Positions 13,436-25,105 of a stretch of 64,000 bases of DNA are shown one piece after another. The DNA comes from Delphinapterus leucas (lineage: Eukaryota; Chordata; Mammalia; Artiodactyla; Monodontidae). Location: NCBI RefSeq assembly GCF_002288925.2, contig NW_022098063.1:2597424-2661423 (forward strand), written 5' to 3'. The notes beneath the pieces are model-generated. The model was given only the letters and a program-made list of their open reading frames with translations. It was not told where the DNA came from and searched no databases. The position numbers were made by a program, and so were the translations under genes. Within the stretch, counting starts at the first letter, position 1. The number at the start of each line of letters is the position of its first letter.

Positions 13436-13975
13436 ACTGTCCAGGATTCCGTTTTTCTTCTTTTCTAATAGTTTCCTGATTTTCCCGTGGACAAACACCA
13501 TTCCTCCACTTGTAATGGACATGGTTTGGGTAAGGCTAAGCCTCAAAAAGTTAGCATGTGACTCAGGCCTGGCCAATGGGAACGACATACCCCCAAAATC
13601 CCAGAGATTAGTCCAGGGATGAGCATGGGGCTGAAACCAACCCATAATACCAGGAAGAAGTGGAAAGTTTGGGGATACACACACTCTTTCATCTTGTTAT
13701 GCATAAACCTGGAGCTACCAGTGTTGACCTGTGCACTACAAGGGGACAGCCTGCCCAAGAAGGAGACCAATACAAATTAAAATAATAACCATGCATAGAA
13801 AGAGGCAGTTTCCTGACAGCTTTCCTCAAAACACCCTGGATTCGACTATGCCTGTATTCTAATATCCCCCAGGTCTTTCGATTATGTGAGTCGATAAGCT
13901 GCCTTTTCTGTTTAAGCCAATTTGAATTGAGCTTCTGTTACTACCAACCCAAAGAATCCTGACTGATACAATGAA
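13436..13975 (+). mobile_element. LTR-like element, probably ERVL-MaLR, tentative
   Basis: Contains GGCCTGGCCAATGGGA in the middle. Its 3' part is AAGCCAATTTGAATTGAGC, then TTCTGTTACTACCAACCC and AATCCTGACTGATACAATG, a wording typical of old mammalian LTRs of the MaLR type. It has no internal coding region and no duplication survives. Could instead be another old LTR class. Confidence 0.45.
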
Positions 13976-14139
13976 ATATATACATGAGATGAGGGAAACC
14001 TGATGATAGAGGACTTTGAGAACTAATCTGGGGCACTGGGCCATAAAATTTAGGAATGTAGGAAAGACTCGCATGTTGGTAGAAAGAGGATAAGCTCAGG
14101 GAGTTGAAAGTTTAAGGGTCTGGGAAAAGTTTGTTGTTT

Positions 14140-14310
14140 TTTTTTCCCCTGGCACTTTAGTTAGCAATGTAACCTTGAGCAAATAATTCAACCTTTTAGG
14201 TCCTCAATGTTCCCATCTGTAAGAAGGGAGAATCGTACCTGCCCTAAAGGGTATTGATGACTATAAAATGAGATAATATGTATGTAACCACATTTCTCAG
14301 TGCTTATCAA
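14140..14310 (+). mobile_element. MIR SINE fragment
   Basis: Recognised by GTAACCTTGAGCAAATAATTC, CTCAATGTTCCCATCTGTAAG and the following ATGAGATAATATGTATGTAAC. The 5' part is missing or too diverged. Confidence 0.65.
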
Positions 14311-15239
14311 AAACTATTTCCCTTCCTCATTCCCTTCCGGAAGTGCCGTTGCCAATATCCTTACACAGCCTCTGGAAATTCAAGTTATATTCTATTCCCA
14401 GCATAGCCCATCTTCTCATGATCATGCTCAAAAATGATATCCTTCACCATTACAACTGTTCCTATTCCTATTCAATGTAGTTTTATTCACAAGGTGTTAC
14501 ATCTACCAAGGCAGTTTCTATTTTAAGGAGGGTCACTTAAAATAGAAACATTTAAACCTATAAGAATAATTTCCTAAAGTTGACATTTTAAGCATAATTG
14601 GGGCAAGTGTTTTGCAACAGGCAATGAAACTCACCTAGATGTAAAAACAGACTGTGAAGAAAGAGAAATATGTCACCAAACAAGTCACAAACACATAAGA
14701 ACTTTAGGTTTAGAGAAAAATATTTAGCAGGAAATAATTTGGCTAAATTAAATAACTAAAGCCACAAGTCTTAGAATTATAAAGTATGTTGTACATTTAG
14801 AAATGAAAAGAATGCCAAAGAAACAAATGTATACTAAAACCCTGAGATAAATATTGAAGGCATCTAATCATTTGGAAATTGTTTGTCCTGCCTCAACTTT
14901 CCCTCACCCATTTAACCCAAGACTGACTACCTGAAACTGATGTAACTACACTGCAATGATCTAACTTGCCTAACCAATCTGGAGCTTCTACACAGCTTAC
15001 TCCCACCTTGCAACTTTGTCCATCCCCAGTTCCTCTGTTTCACTTTTACCTGGTTCTCTTCTCCCAAGTCCTTATTACTCAGTCTTCTTGAATATCTTAA
15101 GAGCTAACTGAGCTCATGCATTCCGTTGCTACTTAGTTGCTGGTCTGCTTAGTCCCAGATCATTACATCCAGTTTAAGATTTCTGAATGGAGTCCAGGGC
15201 ACCTCACCCTGGATTTCCCATAGATGTTTTAAATACAGA
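14311..15239. other. Unique sequence around the hairpin
   Basis: Apart from the inverted repeat nothing is recognised. From about 14,880 the composition becomes pyrimidine-richer, running into the L2 element. Confidence 0.4.
14514..14549. repeat. Perfect 14-bp inverted repeat, 8-nt loop
   Basis: GTTTCTATTTTAAG at 14514-14527 is exactly matched by CTTAAAATAGAAAC at 14536-14549, spaced by GAGGGTCA. RNA from either strand would fold into a 14-bp hairpin. It is too short and AT-rich to call a microRNA precursor. Confidence 0.95.
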
Positions 15240-15940
15240 TTCTTCTAATCCTGCTCCTTCTGCTTCATTGGTTTCTTAGTGACTAGCACTTCCATCCACT
15301 ATGTGTCTTAGCCAGACACTTAGGAGTCATTCTCAACTTCCTTTTTCTCGGCCTAACACCCAAGTAGTCAGTGAGCAGATCTTGTAAATTCTACTTTCTA
15401 AGCCTTTTGCATATCTAACCTCAGATCTCTATTCCTGTGCATGCCTTTAGTTTTAATATAGACCATTAGCTCTCACCAAGAAATGGGTTCTAATATAATC
15501 TCTGCTCTAATCTCAAACTCCTCCAATTCATTCTCCACATCACTGCCATGGTATTTTGTTTTTGTAAAATGCAAAACTGTTCACGCCCCCTTTGTCCATC
15601 TGTTTCATGTCACCATGGCTTTTTTCCCCTCTATCTCAGATACCCTGCCACACTTTAACCACTGGATAATCTCACTTACTTCCACACCTCATCTCTTGTC
15701 ATTTCTACTGTTAACCTTTTGGTGACCACACCCCGTCCTTGCTTTTGTACCAAACCACCCTGAAATGACTTCTTCTTTCATTGTGTCTTTACACTCCACT
15801 ATGTATGTTTGGATATCTGTTTTCCCTACCCCATTTGTTAAATTGTAATCATTCTAAGGACATGAAATATGTTATATTCATCTCCGTAGGCCCAAGGGCT
15901 AAATGCATGGTAGGCGTTTAAAAAATATTTATTGAAAAAT
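15240..15940 (+). mobile_element. L2 LINE 3' region
   Basis: Old LINE-2. Recognised by TTCATTCTCCACATCACTGC, AAAATGCAAAACTGTTCACG and the 3' tail with CTCCGTAGGCCCAAGGGCTA and TGGTAGGCGTTTAAAAAATA. Non-coding and heavily diverged. The 5' limit is uncertain. Confidence 0.6.
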
Positions 15941-16134
15941 ATATTACATTTATACAGCTTGTATACATGATGTAGGAGGAGAAACTGTCGAGCAACTTGA
16001 GCATGAACAATACAGTGACAGAGTAAGCAACAGTGCCGAGTTCATTTTGTAGCCACAGCACAATAGGGTGACACGGGTGACGTCTTAACAGAGGGTGGGG
16101 TAGAACCTTCACTCCCAAAAGATAACACATGTAA

Positions 16135-17195
16135 CGTACTATGGCAGACAGTATTTTCCAAAAATGTTACTAAATATCTCTCCCATCCCACACGGCCTTC
16201 TGCACTGTGACCTTGTCACTCCTCCGTCAAGAACTGGAATGTCTAAGTCTTTAAACCTGGGTGGGCCCCATGACTGGTTTGACCCAAAGAATACGACAGA
16301 TTTAATGCTGTGCCAATTCTGAGTATAGCCCTTAACTGGCCTGGACATTTCTGTTTCTTGCTTCTTAGAAGCTAGCTACCTTACATGAAGTATAACCGCT
16401 AGACCACCCACCATTCTTTAAGAAGCCCAATCCACATGACGAGAAAATAAATAGTGTGAGGGCCAGGAGCACTGAGGCGCATGACAAGTGAATGAAGGAG
16501 TCAACTTACATGGTACATATATACAATGGAATACTACTCAACCATAAAACAGAATGAAATAATGCCATCTGCAGCAACATGGATAGAACTAGAGATTATC
16601 ATGCTAAGTGAAGGAAGTCACACAGAGAAAGACAAATACCGTATGATATCACTTATATGCGGAATCTAAAATATGACACAAATGAACTTATCTATGAAAT
16701 AGAAACAGACTCACAGACATAGAGAACAGACTTGTGGTTGCCGGTGGGGTCGGGGGGGAGGAATGGAGTGGGAGTTTGGGGTTAGCAGGTGCAAGCTATT
16801 ATATATAGGATGGATAAACAAGGTCCTAGTGTGTAGCAAAAGTAACTATATTCAATATCCTGTGATAAACCATAATGCAAGAGAATATTTAAAAAGTATA
16901 TAGAGGAATCACTTTCCTGTAGAGCAGAAATTAACACACCATTGTAAATCAACTACACTTCAATTTAAAAAAAAACTCATCTTAGACACCAGCCCAGGTG
17001 AGCTTTCAGATGACTGCAGCCGCAGGTACCATCTGCCCACATGGCATGAAGGATCCCAAGTGAGAACCCACCAGTGCCCAGTCAACCCACAGAACCAGAG
17101 AAAGAGTAACAGATTGCTATTCAAGGCCAAGAATTTGGGGGGTAGGGGTGGTATACCACAATAGATAACTGAAACACATAATTTCATTTTGTCTT
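16135..17195 (+). mobile_element. MLT1-like LTR (ERVL-MaLR), split by an L1
   Basis: 5' half 16135-16504 (ATGGCAGACAGTATTTTCC, CGGCCTTCTGCACTGTGACC) and 3' half 16975-17195 (TTTCAGATGACTGCAGCCGC, then ACCACAATAGATAACTGAAA). The halves read on across the L1 insertion. The minus-strand LTR at 57015-57515 looks like the same family. Solo LTR with no genes. Confidence 0.65.
16505..16974 (+). mobile_element. 5'-truncated L1 3' end inside the MLT1-like LTR
   Basis: Starts in the last part of ORF2 (GAATACTACTCAACCATAAA, CAGCAACATGGATAGAACTAG). The 3' UTR is G-rich (16745-16762) and ends ACTACACTTCAATTT plus A9. ORF2 is broken. No clear target duplication. Confidence 0.88.
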
Positions 17196-17289
17196 CTCCA
17201 GCATTGTTAGAACTTCTAAACTGGATAAATAATAATAGAGGCTACCTTTCAAGTACTAAGTCATCTAGCAACTTTACGAAAACAAAATA

Positions 17290-17695
17290 AGAATGCAAAG
17301 GCAACAGCAATAAAAGTAGAGCAATATCTAAAGATCTCTTTAATTGAAAATATTCATTGCCCTTAAGTAACAAAAACAGAAAAAAAATCAGTATCCACTT
17401 ATGCTGAACTAGTCAAAATAAAATTATGATATTCCCCCCAGTGGAACATTATTTACTATAAAAGGAATGTTTTAGCTTATAAAAATTGATATGGAATGAT
17501 GCCAATATAATAAATTAAATTGCAAAACAGTATGCACAATGTGGATCTCATTTTTTAAAGGAATATATATTTATAAATTCAGAGAAAAAAATCTAAACGT
17601 GTCTACAACGACATGGTTACCTCTGTGAAACTAATACATTTACATTAAATATGTATAACTTTTGTAAGAAAAATGAAAATCTGGAAAAAAAATGT
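17290..17695 (+). mobile_element. Old L1 3' UTR fragment
   Basis: Low-similarity L1M 3' end: GGAACATTATTTACTATAAA, GCAAAACAGTATGCACAATG and GACATGGTTACCTCTGTGAA. Heavily decayed. Confidence 0.5.
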
Positions 17696-17849
17696 TTATT
17701 AAATGTCTGATTTTGTCTCTTTCCTAACCTTCCTTCAAGATGGCCTTATCTAGTTCTATCTTTAATTTCTGTACATTTTTTCATCTTTAGCTTAAAAATA
17801 CCATAGAATCCCAGAGTGTATATATTTTGATTATTACTAGGAGTCAAAT

Positions 17850-18095
17850 TATTTGACAAATTCAAATCCAAACTCCTTAACCTGGAGATAGAGCCAGCCA
17901 CAGTTTTATTCCAAACTATCAACACATTTTTTTTCAGTTCCTTATATGCTTGATTCCAACTGAGCAAAACTACATCTGTTCCCAAAACTGTAGCCTTCTT
18001 TTTTTCAGCATCTGGACAGCTCACACTGTTCTCTTCACAAAATGCATTTCCTCTGGCATCACCCCACATCCACACAAACACCACCCATCCTTCAA
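17850..18095 (+). mobile_element. L2 LINE fragment
   Basis: L2 wording: AATCCAAACTCCTTAACCTG, GAGCCAGCCACAGTTTTATT, and CATTTCCTCTGGCATCACCC running to CATCCTTCAAAGCC. Non-coding. Confidence 0.6.
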
Positions 18096-18229
18096 AGCCA
18101 ACGGCAATGCCATGACTCTAAGTAGAAGAAAACAACACTTTATGTGCTTTTTTCTTTACATGCGTCACTTTTTGCCCAGTGTTTTCTGGAATTATTTTCA
18201 TTTTAACTAATGTTTTAAACAACGAATTC

Positions 18230-18450
18230 CCATAGTTCAAAGTCAAAATGTATTTTTCAAGATACAGTGAACAATGTCTCCCTCCAGCCAGCCTGTTCAT
18301 TCCTCCATCAACCCATTATTTTTTTCCTTATGATCCCTTTCAGGGATGTTTTATGTATGTACAAGGAGACACCTGTGTACTTTCCCCACCTTTCACACAA
18401 CTAGCGTCATACTGTATACTGTCCTCTGCATTTGCGTTTTTCACTTAATA
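18230..18450 (-). mobile_element. Old L1 fragment, antisense
   Basis: Resembles the reverse complement of an L1M 3' region (CTAGCGTCATACTGTATACTG, then TGCGTTTTTCACTTAATAC). Modest similarity only. Confidence 0.4.
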
Positions 18451-18464
18451 CATTTACCCTTGAA

Positions 18465-18900
18465 CCACACACACTGACAAAGCACATACTGTTTATCAGG
18501 AACTGTTCTGGGTACTGGAAAAACTGAAATAAATGAAAAGAATCCCACTCTCACGGAGCTAGTATTCTAATGAGGGAGACAGACAAGGAACAAGACCCAT
18601 ACGATATACAGTATGTTAGATGCCAAGTGCTAAATTTAACATAACAGTAATAATAAAGCGGATAAGGGAAAATAAGTATTACAGGGGTAACATTATAGAT
18701 AAGGTGACAAATAAAGGCCTCACTGAAAAGGTACTTTTTAAATAACATCCTAAAGGCAGTTAGGGTACTAAGCATGTGCTCTCTGGGGAAACAGCATTTC
18801 AGACAGAGGGAACAAAGGCAAAGGGCTGAAGCAGGATTGTGCCTGGTGGGTTCTAGGAATAGTACAGAGCTTACTGTGGTTGTAGCAGAGTAAACAAGTG
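18465..18900 (+). repeat. Ancient interspersed repeat, class unresolved (copy 1)
   Basis: Characteristic order: GGAACTGTTCTGGGTACTGG, then GGAGACAGACAAGGAACAAG, CAGACAGAGGGAACAAAGGC and AAAGGGCTGAAGCAGGATTG. A second, more decayed copy lies at 21725-22040. The wording recurs in mammalian genomes, but I cannot place it confidently in L1, L2 or LTR classes. Confidence 0.55.
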
Positions 18901-19060
18901 ACCTACTAGTGTTTTTATTAACAGTTGCTTATTTTCAAGCCTAAAAGCTTGTATACTTTAGTACAATTAGTATCCATGGTTCACCTTAGTTTCCTTTAGA
19001 ACATAACTCAAAGCTTTATAAATATTAAGTGCTCAAGAGGTGCCTAAAGATAAGTGGATA

Positions 19061-19085
19061 TATGAATGAATGAATGAATGAATGA
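19061..19085 (+). repeat. (GAAT)n microsatellite
   Basis: About five GAAT units beginning TATGAATGAATGAATG. Confidence 0.9.
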
Positions 19086-19114
19086 TGCATAATCTAACGT
19101 CAGTGATATTTACT

Positions 19115-19255
19115 AGATTTAGGGCCTTTGCACTTGCCACTTTCCCAGCCTGGAATGCTGTTCTCCCACATAACTATGAGACCAGTGCCCTGAGTTCTTT
19201 AAGGTTCTTGCTCATATATCACTTCTCAGTGGGGCCTCACTGGATATTTTAACGA
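19115..19255 (+). mobile_element. L2 LINE fragment
   Basis: AGGGCCTTTGCACTTGCCAC, AGCCTGGAATGCTGTTCTCC and CATATATCACTTCTCAGTGG in L2 order. Confidence 0.65.
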
Positions 19256-20524
19256 TAACTCACCAAACAACAGAAATAAGCAAAGAAAGACCAAAAGGCT
19301 GACTAATAGCTCTACTGATGCTTCTGAGCCAGACAACCTTGGCATCACTACACAATTTTCTAGCAAGCTGATCTGGAGGCAGAAGGCACACTACAAATCA
19401 GACACAGCACAAACAACTCCCTATCCTTCCACCATGAAGGTCATGTGGATGTGTCTCATCAATTATGAGGAACTTTAGAATATTGATTAGGTGGTGAGTT
19501 TATGTCTGTAATAGACTGACAGGCATGATCCAGTTTTCTCAAACACAAACCTGTCATCCCATGACAAATCAATGAGCTTGGGGTATTTTTCAGTGTGACT
19601 TCAGAAGATCTAAGTACAAAATTTTTCATTTGTCTCTTACATGCCATATACATATATTTTCAGCCTCTCTAATGAGACCTGTATCTATTAAACTGATATC
19701 AACTAGGTCTCTCCCTCAATAAAATTTCAGAAAGAGAAACATCTGCTGGATTTAACAACCAAAAAGGTGATAGGCAAAGAATATAAGTCTTAATAAAACC
19801 TCAATTCCAGTGTTCTTGCGCTAGGTCCCCACTGAAAGCAAAGTTAGCTCTCATTTGCTGAATCACTGCCAAATCTGACTCTTTTTATCTCATTGAAATG
19901 GAGGCTTCATGAAAGAAAGCTTTAAATTCTGAAAATTGTTTTCCTTGCAATGTGCATTAAGCAAACTTGTACAATAAGCATATCTGGTCCCATTCAGCAT
20001 GCTATGAGGTATAGAATCTATACCTTATCTCAATGCCCCAACATTAAAACTTTTGAGATGCTCTTGCTTCACTAAACACATCCAAGGACAGCTCATGTCA
20101 ATATTTCCAGACCCTTTAAACCATCATGTTATCCTAGGATGCACATTGTACTGTTTTTCTTGCGGTTTCTCGTCAGGGCATACAAGAGGCCTGAAAACGC
20201 TGTTCCACTTTCTTCAGTATGTCTCAAGTAGAGCACACCATTATTCAACAGATGCTACAAAAGCATGCACTGATCTCCAAGGTATTTAGTACATAGAAGA
20301 AAGCCAAAATTTTGCCTGTAGTCATACATTTTTAAATCCTTAGTTTACATAGCTGTTTACAGGCTCCTCCATTTTACTGCCCTGAAAAGTGTATTTCTCA
20401 ACTGTAAATCTACTACAAGAAGAATCATGGGCTAGAAACTTCCATGGAATAGTTCTCTATACACTCTAGTATTACAACATATTCCTACCTTTTTGAGATC
20501 TATTTTGTGACTAAAAGTTATTTT
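19256..20524. other. Unique sequence, no gene seen
   Basis: No recognised repeat or exon. Short open frames here have no recognisable motifs. Confidence 0.4.
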
Positions 20525-20868
20525 CTTTTTTTAGTTACTTTTTATTGGAGTATAATTGATTTACAACGTTGTGTTAATTTCTGCTGTATAGCAAAGTGAA
20601 TCAGTTATACATATATATATATCCACTCTTTTTTAGATTCTATTCCCATATAGGTCATTACAGAGTATTCAGTATAGTGCCCTGTGCTATACAGTAGGTT
20701 ATTAGTTATCTATGCTATTTATAGTAGTGTGTATATGTCGATCCCAATCTCCCAATTTATCCTTCCCCCTACCTTTCCCCCTTGGTAACCATAAGTTTGT
20801 TTCTTTCATCTGTGACTCTATTTCTGTTTTGTAAGTAGGTTCATTTATACCATTTTTTAAGAATTAGA
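20525..20868 (-). mobile_element. 5'-truncated L1 3' UTR, antisense
   Basis: The reverse complement gives the L1 3' end. On this strand it shows TTTTATTGGAGTATAATTGA, CCCTGTGCTATACAGTAGG, and CCCTTGGTAACCATAAG. A short (TA)n lies at 20611-20621. Non-coding. Confidence 0.88.
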
Positions 20869-21724
20869 TCTAAAAACTAGATTTAGATATTTTCAATATC
20901 TTCTGTATTTATATTAAGTCAAATATACAGCATGTGCTAAAATTACTTACCTTTATTTGATTTTTATTCATTGTAAATTCTTAGTCCTAAAAGAGTGAAA
21001 TAAGTGTTGTAAATTTGAAAGAAATGTTTTAAGTGACTACATAGGTGTACAAGTTATTTAAAACAGGAAGATAATTTCATTTGGAAAGAAAATTGAAACA
21101 ATCAGACATATAAGGAAACAAAATCTATGACTTTATGAAGGGATAAATTAAAATTTTTGAAAAGAGTAAAACAGATTTTGATTCAATGGATAATTCAGTT
21201 ATAATAGAAAGAAACATTAAAATAAATTTTGAATTTTTATCTATTTTCATTTTTTCACATTTCTTTTAAAATATTTCTACATATTTTCTCCTTATTTTTC
21301 AAACATTAGAAAGAAGTTTCAGTAACAAAATTCATTGTCAAAAATTATGTAATTACCAAATATTCATTCAGAATGCAGAAATAATCATTGAATCATGTGG
21401 AAGTCTGCATAAAATTTCTCCTAACACATCCAGTTATAGAACGTGGTCTTCTGATATACTCTGTTTTCATCGTACAGAGTTAAGAGGTTAATTACTAAAT
21501 GAAGTGCAACTGAATAAACTGAGGGTAAGCATTTTATGTTCAGTTTCTGCAAAATAAGGTAAGCACATTTTTCCAAGGCCAATACAAGGGCGTACACTCA
21601 TGAAGATTCCGGTTGAAATAACCTTTTCTATATTTACAACCTAAAGCCATTTCAGGTGAGCTGCTCTGTAGCACATTAGCCAGTATCATTTAATAGATAG
21701 GTGTTTAACCCAGGGTTTAAGGAC
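20869..21724. other. AT-rich unique sequence
   Basis: No recognisable feature. Confidence 0.4.
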
Positions 21725-22040
21725 CTTAGCAACTTTCTTCCCTTTTTATTCATTTAAGCAATATTGTTTAAGTACCTCTCAGCATTAGTCACTGTGCTAG
21801 CCAAGTATAGTGGCAAACCACACTGAGAGGGTCACATCTCTCAAGGAGTTGAACTTCTAGTGAGAACGGGGAGACAATGAATAAACAAATGAGATAATTG
21901 CAGGTGGTAATGAAGGCCATGAAGAAATAAAACAGTGTACTGAAATAGAGAGTTACTAGAGGGTCTCATAGTACTTTAGATCCAGTGATCACAGAAGGTG
22001 ACATTTGAAAGGAGAGCTGAATAATGATAAGGAACACCAG
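21725..22040 (+). repeat. Ancient interspersed repeat, class unresolved (copy 2)
   Basis: Same order of phrases as 18465-18900: CACTGTGCTAGCCAAGTATAG, then AGGAGTTGAACTTCTAGTGAG, GGGGAGACAATGAATAAACA and GGTGACATTTGAAAGGAG. More decayed than copy 1. Confidence 0.5.
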
Positions 22041-22699
22041 ACTCCCCACCCCCCCCAAAAAAGGATACAGAGGCAAAAGCATTCTAGAAATAATACTTAG
22101 TAGAAAGGGACTTGATACAACTTTAGCATGCTTGAAAAGATTAAATAAGCAACCTCCAATTTTGGCTATAAAGTTCTAATGGGTATCAGACTTAAAACTC
22201 CCATTGTAAGTAACTCTAAAACTTGACATAACTATGTAAAACAACTTTTCAGTCATTGCACAATGGACAGCACTTGTGTGTGATCCTTGAGTGCATATGA
22301 GTTGAGCTCCATCTTCATCCTGTTTCTCAGCCAGGGACACTCTCCAAATCATAACACAGAGAACGAGACAGGAGCGGTCTGGCTAGGCAGAGGACTTAGA
22401 GTTCTGAGTTCAGTGCTACTGAGAAGGCTGGAGTTTGTGGACAGGAAGTTGAGAAAGAAGCTGCACAGAAATCTGCCTAAGAGTCCCCTTGAGTCTTAGG
22501 CTTAAATACTAAGCTATGTATGCACATGTAGGCAATACTCCATAAGGCATGGCAGCTAAAATAAAACAACTACTACAGGGGTTGAGGAGCTTAAAAGGGA
22601 TTCCGGAGGTTTCATAGCACTAAGACGTGGGAGTTCTGACCAGCCATGGTGGAAAATCCTTGCTGAACACATCAAGAATGTAATTTAGACCCCAAAGAG
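22041..22699. other. Unique sequence, no gene seen
   Basis: Short frames only, no motif. A C-run (CCCCACCCCCCCC) lies near 22045-22058. Confidence 0.4.
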
Positions 22700-23465
22700 G
22701 ATGTACTTTTTGAATAGAGTTGCCCTCATCCTAGAGTAAATACTATTCTAGAACTGCCATAAAATGAGCCTAAAATCAAGTCTTGACAAGTTCAAGTTAA
22801 GTCTCCAATAAATTTACTGCTATCCAGAGTAAGACCCAACAACCATTAAACAAAGATCACACAATCAAGACTCTCAATAACACAGTATCTATAACAAAGA
22901 GCATATGATAATAAAAAATGAAATTATTAGACAAATGAGGCCAAAAATATAACCTAAAACTAGGGAGAAAATATCAATCCACAGAAACAATTCTAGAGAT
23001 GACACAGATGTTGAAATTAGCAGATAAAGGCAATTTTAAAAATTATTATGACTATGTTCAAAGATTTAAGGGAAAAGATGAACATGCCAAGAGAAAAGAT
23101 AACAGACCCAAAAGAGAAACAGAAATTTTTTTTTAAAAAAAAAAACAAACTAATGTAAATTCTACAACTGAAAAATATCTCAAGGGGAAAATTCACTTGA
23201 GTGCAGATGGAAGACGCCAGAAGAAAAACTCAGTGAACTTGAAGGCAGATCAATAAAAACTATCCAAACTTAAGTACAGAAAGAAAAAATGAGCAGAGTG
23301 TCAGTGACATGAAAAACAATGCCAAGTAATAGTTTAACATACATGCAATTGGCATTCAGGAGCAAGAAAAAAAAAATGATAGAAAAAAATTTAAAGAAAA
23401 AAGTCAAAATAGTCTCACACGTGATTTTTAAAAATAACAATGCAGAGACATAAGCAGCCCAGTAA
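22700..23465 (+). mobile_element. Old L1 5' region / ORF1 remnant
   Basis: L1M-like wording: GAAATTAGCAGATAAAGGC, GACTATGTTCAAAGATTTAAG and CAGTGAACTTGAAGGCAGATC. Multiple stops, no usable frame. Confidence 0.55.
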
Positions 23466-23469
23466 ATCC

Positions 23470-23503
23470 ACAACACACACACACATACACACACACACAA
23501 CAC
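23470..23503 (+). repeat. Interrupted (CA)n microsatellite
   Basis: CA units broken by one AT pair and by AA. Confidence 0.9.
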
Positions 23504-24285
23504 ATGGAAATGTTTAATTTGATGTTGTACAGTTTCAATTTTTTATTTTTGGTTGCTGGATTTTCTTGTATTACTTTAAATAGTGTTAGAATTTTTCTGA
23601 GATGCAGGTACTTGAAATAAGTTGACTCCTTTCTAGGCTTCCTTTTATTCTTTGTTTTGAGAGTATCTGGGGTTGTCTTTAGTCTAGGGCTAACGTACTC
23701 CTACTTCTTAGAATTTGTCTCCTGCACATGCTTAAATAATAAATGTTAACTGCTGTTATATTATTACTTACTCCTTCAAATTAAAATAGTATGTTCCACA
23801 GATATTCCCTATTCAAATTCCAAAAAGTTCATTATCTGCCTCTGACACTCAGAGATGATAGACTATATAGTTAACTATATTTTCACGACAGGCAAGAAAA
23901 ATGTTGAAGTCCTAAGGAGGATGTGAGAAGACTTTAAAAGCACGTAATAACTTTAGCTGCAATTTTTAAACCCATATTCAGATCAAATATCCTTTAAATG
24001 TTTATTCTGCTTGCATTCTGTACTGTTAATTGGTTTATAATTTAAACCCCAATTCCAAAAATATATAGCGACTTACTTACAATTTCAGAATGCATAATAA
24101 ACAGGACAGCAAAAGCAAAATTATGTGAATAAAATCTGTCGACTTTTATAAAAAGCCCTTAAAACATATCCTTGTCTTGGGTTTAGTTTATTTTTTTTGG
24201 TTGTTATAAAATAGATTTAAATTGTTTTGAATATAAATTAATATATGCTGATTACATTTAGAAAATTCAGAGAAGAATTTTGAAA
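23504..24285. other. AT-rich unique sequence
   Basis: Nothing recognised between the microsatellite and the Tigger-like element. Confidence 0.4.
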
Positions 24286-24287
24286 TA

Positions 24288-24501
24288 CAGCTGATCCTTG
24301 AACAGCACAGGTTTGAACTGTATGAATCCACTTATATGCATTTTTGTCAGTAGGAAATACTACAGTGCTACATGATCTGCAGTTGGTCGAATCCACAGAT
24401 GCAAGGGAACCATGGATGCGGTTTGACTATGTTGCACGTGGTTTGTTGACAACACAGAGAGCTGGTGACCCTAAGCCTCCACGACGTTCAAGGCTCAACT
24501 G
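24288..24501 (+). mobile_element. Tigger-like DNA transposon, complete, TA-flanked
   Basis: Ends TACAGCTGATCCTTGAA and TTCAAGGCTCAACTGTA (flanking TA included) are inverted repeats matching at 15 of 17 positions. TA duplications lie at 24286-24287 and 24502-24503. The interior shares AATACTACAGTGCTACATG and TTGGTCGAATCCACAGATG with the copy at 3009-3196. Non-coding. Confidence 0.85.
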
Positions 24502-24674
24502 TAGATCTATCCAAGTGTGTTTCTTCTGTTTCTCCCTCACCTCCCTCCCTCATTCCCTCTTTTTCCTCTATGTGTATGTACTTTTTTAAAAATTGGATTA
24601 TACTGCACAGAATCTTTTTTAAAGTTAAGCCAACCTATATAGAATTAATAAAGCCTCAGCAGTGAAACAGCGCC

Positions 24675-25105
24675 GTAAGCAAATGAATGGATAAACAAAT
24701 GGTGATATATATATGAAATGGAGTATTATTCAGCTATGAAAAAAGTCGGAGTACTGATATATACTATGCATGGATGAGCCTCAAAAACATTATACTAAGT
24801 GAAAGAAGCCAAACATAAATGTCACATATTATATGATTTCTTTTATACAAAATATCTAGAATAGGCAAATGCATGGAGACAGAAGGCAAATTAGTGTTGT
24901 CAGGCGCTGGGGTAGAAGGACATGGGGATTGATTTCTCAAAGGGGATGCGGTGTGTCGTTCTGAGGCGATGGAAAAGTTTTGAAGCTAGAGAGCAGTGGT
25001 GGTTACACAAATTCCAATTGTACTAAATGTCACTGAATCATACACGTTAAAATGGTTAATTGTACGTTATTTGAATTTCAGCTCGATTAAAGAAAATCCA
25101 TCTAT
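24675..25105 (+). mobile_element. Old L1 3' end
   Basis: Last part of ORF2 (GAGTATTATTCAGCTATGAA, CACATATTATATGATTTC) followed by an L1M 3' UTR (GTGGTTACACAAATTCC, ACACGTTAAAATGG). Broken frame. Confidence 0.8.

Noticed and set aside
14514..14549. MicroRNA precursor
   Set aside because: The stem is only 14 bp with no extended pairing outside it, shorter than a typical pre-miRNA.
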